A stretch of 6,165 nt of DNA from NCBI GenBank assembly GCA_964435635.1, contig CAYSZU010000035.1, positions 1-6,165 of the forward strand, read 5' to 3'. Of the stretch, positions 5,534-6,165 are shown piece by piece. The notes beneath the pieces were generated by a model. It was given only the letters and a program-made list of their open reading frames with translations, had not been told where the DNA came from and searched no databases. Numbering within the stretch: the stretch's first letter is position 1; each line of letters begins with the position of its first letter. This DNA is from DAOOOU01 sp964435635. GTDB taxonomy: Bacteria > Bacillota_I > Bacilli_A > RF39 > UBA660. Made by a program: the position numbers and the translations under genes.

Positions 5534-6127
5534 TTATTTTTCTTCTTCTTTTTCTTCTTCGTTTGTTTCGCTAATTACTTCGACTTCAGTCGAAGCTGCT
5601 TTAACTTCTTCTTCCATCTTAGCTAATTCAACTTCTCGTTTTGCTGCTTCAGCATCAGCAACAATTGCTTCTGCTTCTTGTTCAGCTAACTCAGCATCAT
5701 TTATGCCTTTAATAGCGACACCCATATTTCGCGCAGTTCCTTCAACAATATTCATTGCTGCTGGAAGATCATAAGCGTTTAAGTCCGGTAATTTAATTTC
5801 CGCAATTTTCTTTAATTCATCTTTCGTAATAATTGCCACCACATGGTTAGCTCCTTTATTACTACCTTTTTGAATCTTAGCAGCTCGTTTGATTAAAAAT
5901 GTTGCTGGTGCAGTCTTTAATATGAATTCATAACTACGGTCATCATATAAAGATATCTCACAAGGAACAATTTCTCCCATTCGATCTTTACTTGCTTCGT
6001 TAAATCTTGAACAAAACTCCTGTAAATTAATACCAGCAGGCCCAAGCACAGTTCCCACTGGGGGAGCTGGGGTTGCCTTACCGGCTTCAATTTGTAATTT
6101 AATTCTTCTGACGATTTCTTTTGCCAC
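5534..6127 (-). CDS. rplK: 50S ribosomal protein L11 with an acidic C-terminal extension
   Basis: Binds the 23S GTPase-associated region, where it meets EF-G and the L10-L12 stalk; also needed for stringent-response sensing of uncharged tRNA in many bacteria. Residues 1-140 form a normal L11: KLQIEAGKATPAPPVG (10-25) of the hinged N-terminal domain, FILKTAPATFLIKRAA, then LPDLNA (113-118) and NIVEGTARNMGVAIK of the RNA-binding domain. Typical L11 ends here (about 141). This one runs on to 197 residues with a Glu/Ala/Lys-rich tail that is probably helical or coiled coil, ending EEEKEEEK. I chose GTG at 6127 because it gives the canonical start MAKEIV and sits 8 nt after AGGAGG (6136-6141); the in-frame GTG at 6136 overlaps that site. 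The rplK-rplA order is standard. Confidence 0.96.
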   Translation of the reverse strand: MAKEIVRRIKLQIEAGKATPAPPVGTVLGPAGINLQEFCSRFNEASKDRMGEIVPCEISLYDDRSYEFILKTAPATFLIKRAAKIQKGSNKGANHVVAIITKDELKKIAEIKLPDLNAYDLPAAMNIVEGTARNMGVAIKGINDAELAEQEAEAIVADAEAAKREVELAKMEEEVKAASTEVEVISETNEEEKEEEK

Positions 6128-6135
6128 GAAAAACA

Positions 6136-6141
6136 CCTCCT
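6136..6141 (-). promoter_or_regulatory. rplK: Ribosome-binding site that fixes the rplK start
   Basis: AGGAGG 8 nt upstream of the GTG at 6125-6127. It excludes the earlier in-frame GTG (6134-6136), which overlaps the site itself. It lies in the loop of a possible hairpin formed by CGAAAAA (6149-6155) and TTTTTCG (6127-6133). Confidence 0.85.
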
Positions 6142-6165
6142 AAAAATTTTTTTCGCGAAAGTGGT

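Noticed and set aside
5433..5774. Plus-strand Ser/Ala-rich open frame opposite rplK and rplA
   Set aside because: Crosses two real genes on the minus strand; Ser-rich stretch is the antisense of the L11 acidic tail.
6142..6160. Perfect palindromes AAAAATTTTT and TTTCGCGAAA near the right edge
   Set aside because: Short, A/T-rich, and cut close to the window edge; no support for an operator.

Overview
The window is an AT-rich, single-direction stretch of ribosomal and translation genes, all read from the minus strand. In transcription order (right to left) it holds rplK (L11), rplA (L1), rplJ (L10), rplL (L7/L12), two small membrane-anchored proteins with no family name I can give, rpsL (S12), rpsG (S7) and the first ~614 codons of fusA (EF-G), which runs off the left edge. 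AT-rich codons, AGGAGG ribosome-binding sites, a Firmicutes-type L10 leader and the long Firmicutes-type S12 point to a low-GC Gram-positive, in or near Bacilli/Mollicutes and probably an uncultured lineage. Every Trp codon I read is TGG. The complete genes stop with TAA or TAG only.

Right block (about 3731-6165): rplK starts at a GTG set by a strong Shine-Dalgarno and carries an unusual ~57-residue Glu/Ala-rich C-terminal tail. rplA follows. A consensus promoter (TTGACA-N17-TATAAT) overlaps the end of rplA and drives a classic L10 leader with an attenuator-like hairpin, then rplJ and rplL. An 11-bp intrinsic terminator closes rplL.

Middle block (2895-3695): the rpoB-rpoC pair that usually lies between rplL and rpsL in Firmicutes is absent. 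Instead there are two tandem, homologous, single-TM proteins with a shared C-terminal domain bounded by two cysteines. The first has a prepilin-like N-terminus (KGWGL).

Left block (1-2878): a separate promoter and a structured leader precede rpsL-rpsG-fusA, the str operon.

The genes act together at the ribosomal GTPase-associated centre: L11, L10 and L12 recruit and activate EF-G, while S12 and S7 line the decoding and mRNA/tRNA paths. The most striking observation is in EF-G. Its guanine-recognition motif G4 reads NKMS instead of NKMD, and its G5 motif reads ADSL where GSAF/GSAL is usual. This is an apparent reciprocal Asp/Ser exchange in two elements that touch each other in folded GTPases. 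S12 also has Ile at the position of E. coli Pro90, a classic streptomycin-response site.
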